From contig MKSV01000007.1 of assembly GCA_001897435.1 (NCBI GenBank), positions 1,054,001 to 1,118,000 of the forward strand: DNA of 64,000 bases, read 5' to 3'. This DNA is from Acidobacteriales bacterium 59-55. GTDB lineage: Bacteria > Acidobacteriota > Terriglobia > Terriglobales > Acidobacteriaceae. The notes under the pieces were generated by a model. It saw nothing but the letters and a program-made list of their open reading frames with translations, made no database searches and had not been told where the DNA came from. Made by a program: the position numbers and the translations under genes. Below are positions 63,237 through 64,000 of this stretch, piece after piece (the first letter of the stretch is position 1; every line of letters starts with the position of its first letter).

Positions 63237-64000
63237 TGCTAGTCTCCTCACTCTCGCTCACAGTGGCTCTCTCAACGCTCGCAAGCCCCAGCAGCTTGTC
63301 CGCCACGCGGTCATAATCGTGCCGCAGAACATCGCCTTCATGCACGAAGTTCCCCGTCAGCGGCTCAACCCCCAACGCTCGCACGCGCTCCAGATCGGCC
63401 TCGATCGGTTCCTGTCCTTCGCGCTCATATTGTTCCAGCCGCTCTGCCGAAATGGGCGAGGTATTGATCAGCGCGTAATCGAAGATCGGAGATTTGGTCG
63501 CTCCCGCATGTTGCAGAATCTTCTCGATGTGCTGCGAGGCCGACAGTCCCAGAGACTCATTCGCCTGCGTCATCAGGTTGCACACAAATACCTTGGTCGC
63601 CCGCGAAGCTGCCAGCGCCTCGGGAATCCCGCGAACCAGCAGGTTCGGAATCAGAGACGTATAGAGCGATCCCGGCCCCAGAGAGATAATGTCCGCATTC
63701 GCAATCGCGTGCAGCGTCTCCGGCAGCGGATCGGCGGTCGCCGGCTCCAGCATCAACTGCACGATGCGCCGCTTGCTGGCGGTAATGTTCGTCTCGCCAC
63801 AGACCACGGAGCCATCGTCCATCCGCGCTGCCAGCGTAACGTTTGCATTGGTTGCCGGAAAGATCCTTCCCCGAATCGCCAGAATCTGCGACGACATCTG
63901 CACCGCCTGCGCGAAGTCTCCGGTAATGTGCGAGAGCGCGGCGACGAAGAGGTTGCCGAAGCTATGCCCATCCAGATCCCCCTGATCGAAGCGAAACTGA
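63229..64000 (-). CDS. yvcK: YvcK/CofD-like gluconeogenesis factor (3' part)
   Basis: Only the last about 257 codons are inside the window; the gene enters from the right edge. LDGHSFGNLFVAALSHITGD at the beginning and GPGSLYTSLIPNLLVRGI are signatures of the YvcK family, which bind UDP-sugars and control cell shape and carbon flux. The C-terminal residues (about the last 20, Ser/Glu/Thr-rich) look like a flexible tail. It is followed by the GNAT gene with an 8-nt overlap. Neighbours expected in other bacteria (rapZ, whiA-like) lie outside the window, so cannot be checked. Confidence 0.9.
   Translation of the reverse strand, partial: QFRFDQGDLDGHSFGNLFVAALSHITGDFAQAVQMSSQILAIRGRIFPATNANVTLAARMDDGSVVCGETNITASKRRIVQLMLEPATADPLPETLHAIANADIISLGPGSLYTSLIPNLLVRGIPEALAASRATKVFVCNLMTQANESLGLSASQHIEKILQHAGATKSPIFDYALINTSPISAERLEQYEREGQEPIEADLERVRALGVEPLTGNFVHEGDVLRHDYDRVADKLLGLASVERATVSESEETSNE

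Overview
This 64-kb window looks like an ordinary stretch of chromosome from an acidobacterium, probably Acidobacteriaceae (the Granulicella / Edaphobacter / Terriglobus group). The clues are the roughly 60% GC content, a 1068-residue Oar-like TonB-dependent receptor with an N-terminal carboxypeptidase-regulatory-like domain, a BlaI/M56 regulator pair, the CcmH variant, the DUF5695 + GH127 glycan pair, and a heptose-core LPS cluster in a Gram-negative setting. The genus is inference only. I see no rRNA, tRNA, CRISPR array, insertion sequence or phage gene.

Layout. 1-5.5 kb: a truncated coiled-coil porin, then an amino-sugar block (secreted GH20 hexosaminidase, nagA, convergent MFS transporter). 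5.6-9.7 kb: a DinB-like protein, a two-sided terminator, and a minus-strand operon blaI-like / M56 (BlaR1-like) peptidase / HtrA protease. 9.8-13.9 kb: single-chain dihydroxyacetone kinase and two sulfur-transfer genes (mercaptopyruvate sulfurtransferase and a metallo-beta-lactamase/rhodanese fusion). 14-21.7 kb: Oar-like receptor, short Hsp70 (YegD type), a Na+/solute symporter with a small membrane partner, and a lone receiver protein. 21.7-28.1 kb: a tightly packed run ccmF-ccmH-ccmI-like-membrane protein-htpX-DUF4149-ZIP. 28.1-33.2 kb: carB and carA, with a strong intrinsic terminator between them, and a small gene. 33.2-41.1 kb: malQ, an NtrC-type regulator with a soluble histidine kinase, rph and recQ with two HRDC domains. 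41.1-46.3 kb: an AlkP-superfamily enzyme, pdxS-pdxT, a GH33 sialidase, a dienelactone hydrolase and a 77-residue gene. 46.3-52.7 kb: an amino-acid permease and the GH127/DUF5695 glycan operon. 52.8-57.9 kb: hldD-hldE-GT9 heptosyltransferase, DUF4254 and a TPR protein. 57.9-64 kb: HAD phosphatase, LolA-like protein, prepilin, M16 peptidase, rlmN, GNAT and the 3' part of yvcK.

The genes fit a polysaccharide-degrading soil heterotroph. Chitin/peptidoglycan amino sugars, plant arabinosides and sialosides are released outside the cytoplasm by signal- or Tat-exported hydrolases, and products enter through Oar-like/porin proteins and MFS, SSS and APC carriers. Envelope upkeep is represented by HtrA, HtpX, M56 peptidase, LolA-like protein, Ccm proteins and heptose synthesis.

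I found no clearly new defence or mobile system. The most interesting signals are: a helical CcmI-like module repeated in two neighbouring ccm-locus proteins; a CcmH whose LRCxxC motif is replaced by CxCxC; a terminator separating carA from carB; perfect palindromes over or beside the carA and GH20 promoters; similar TTAGT dyads at blaI and htrA; a 25-codon bridging ORF; and several genes with a -10 box only 6-7 nt before the start codon, suggesting leaderless mRNAs.
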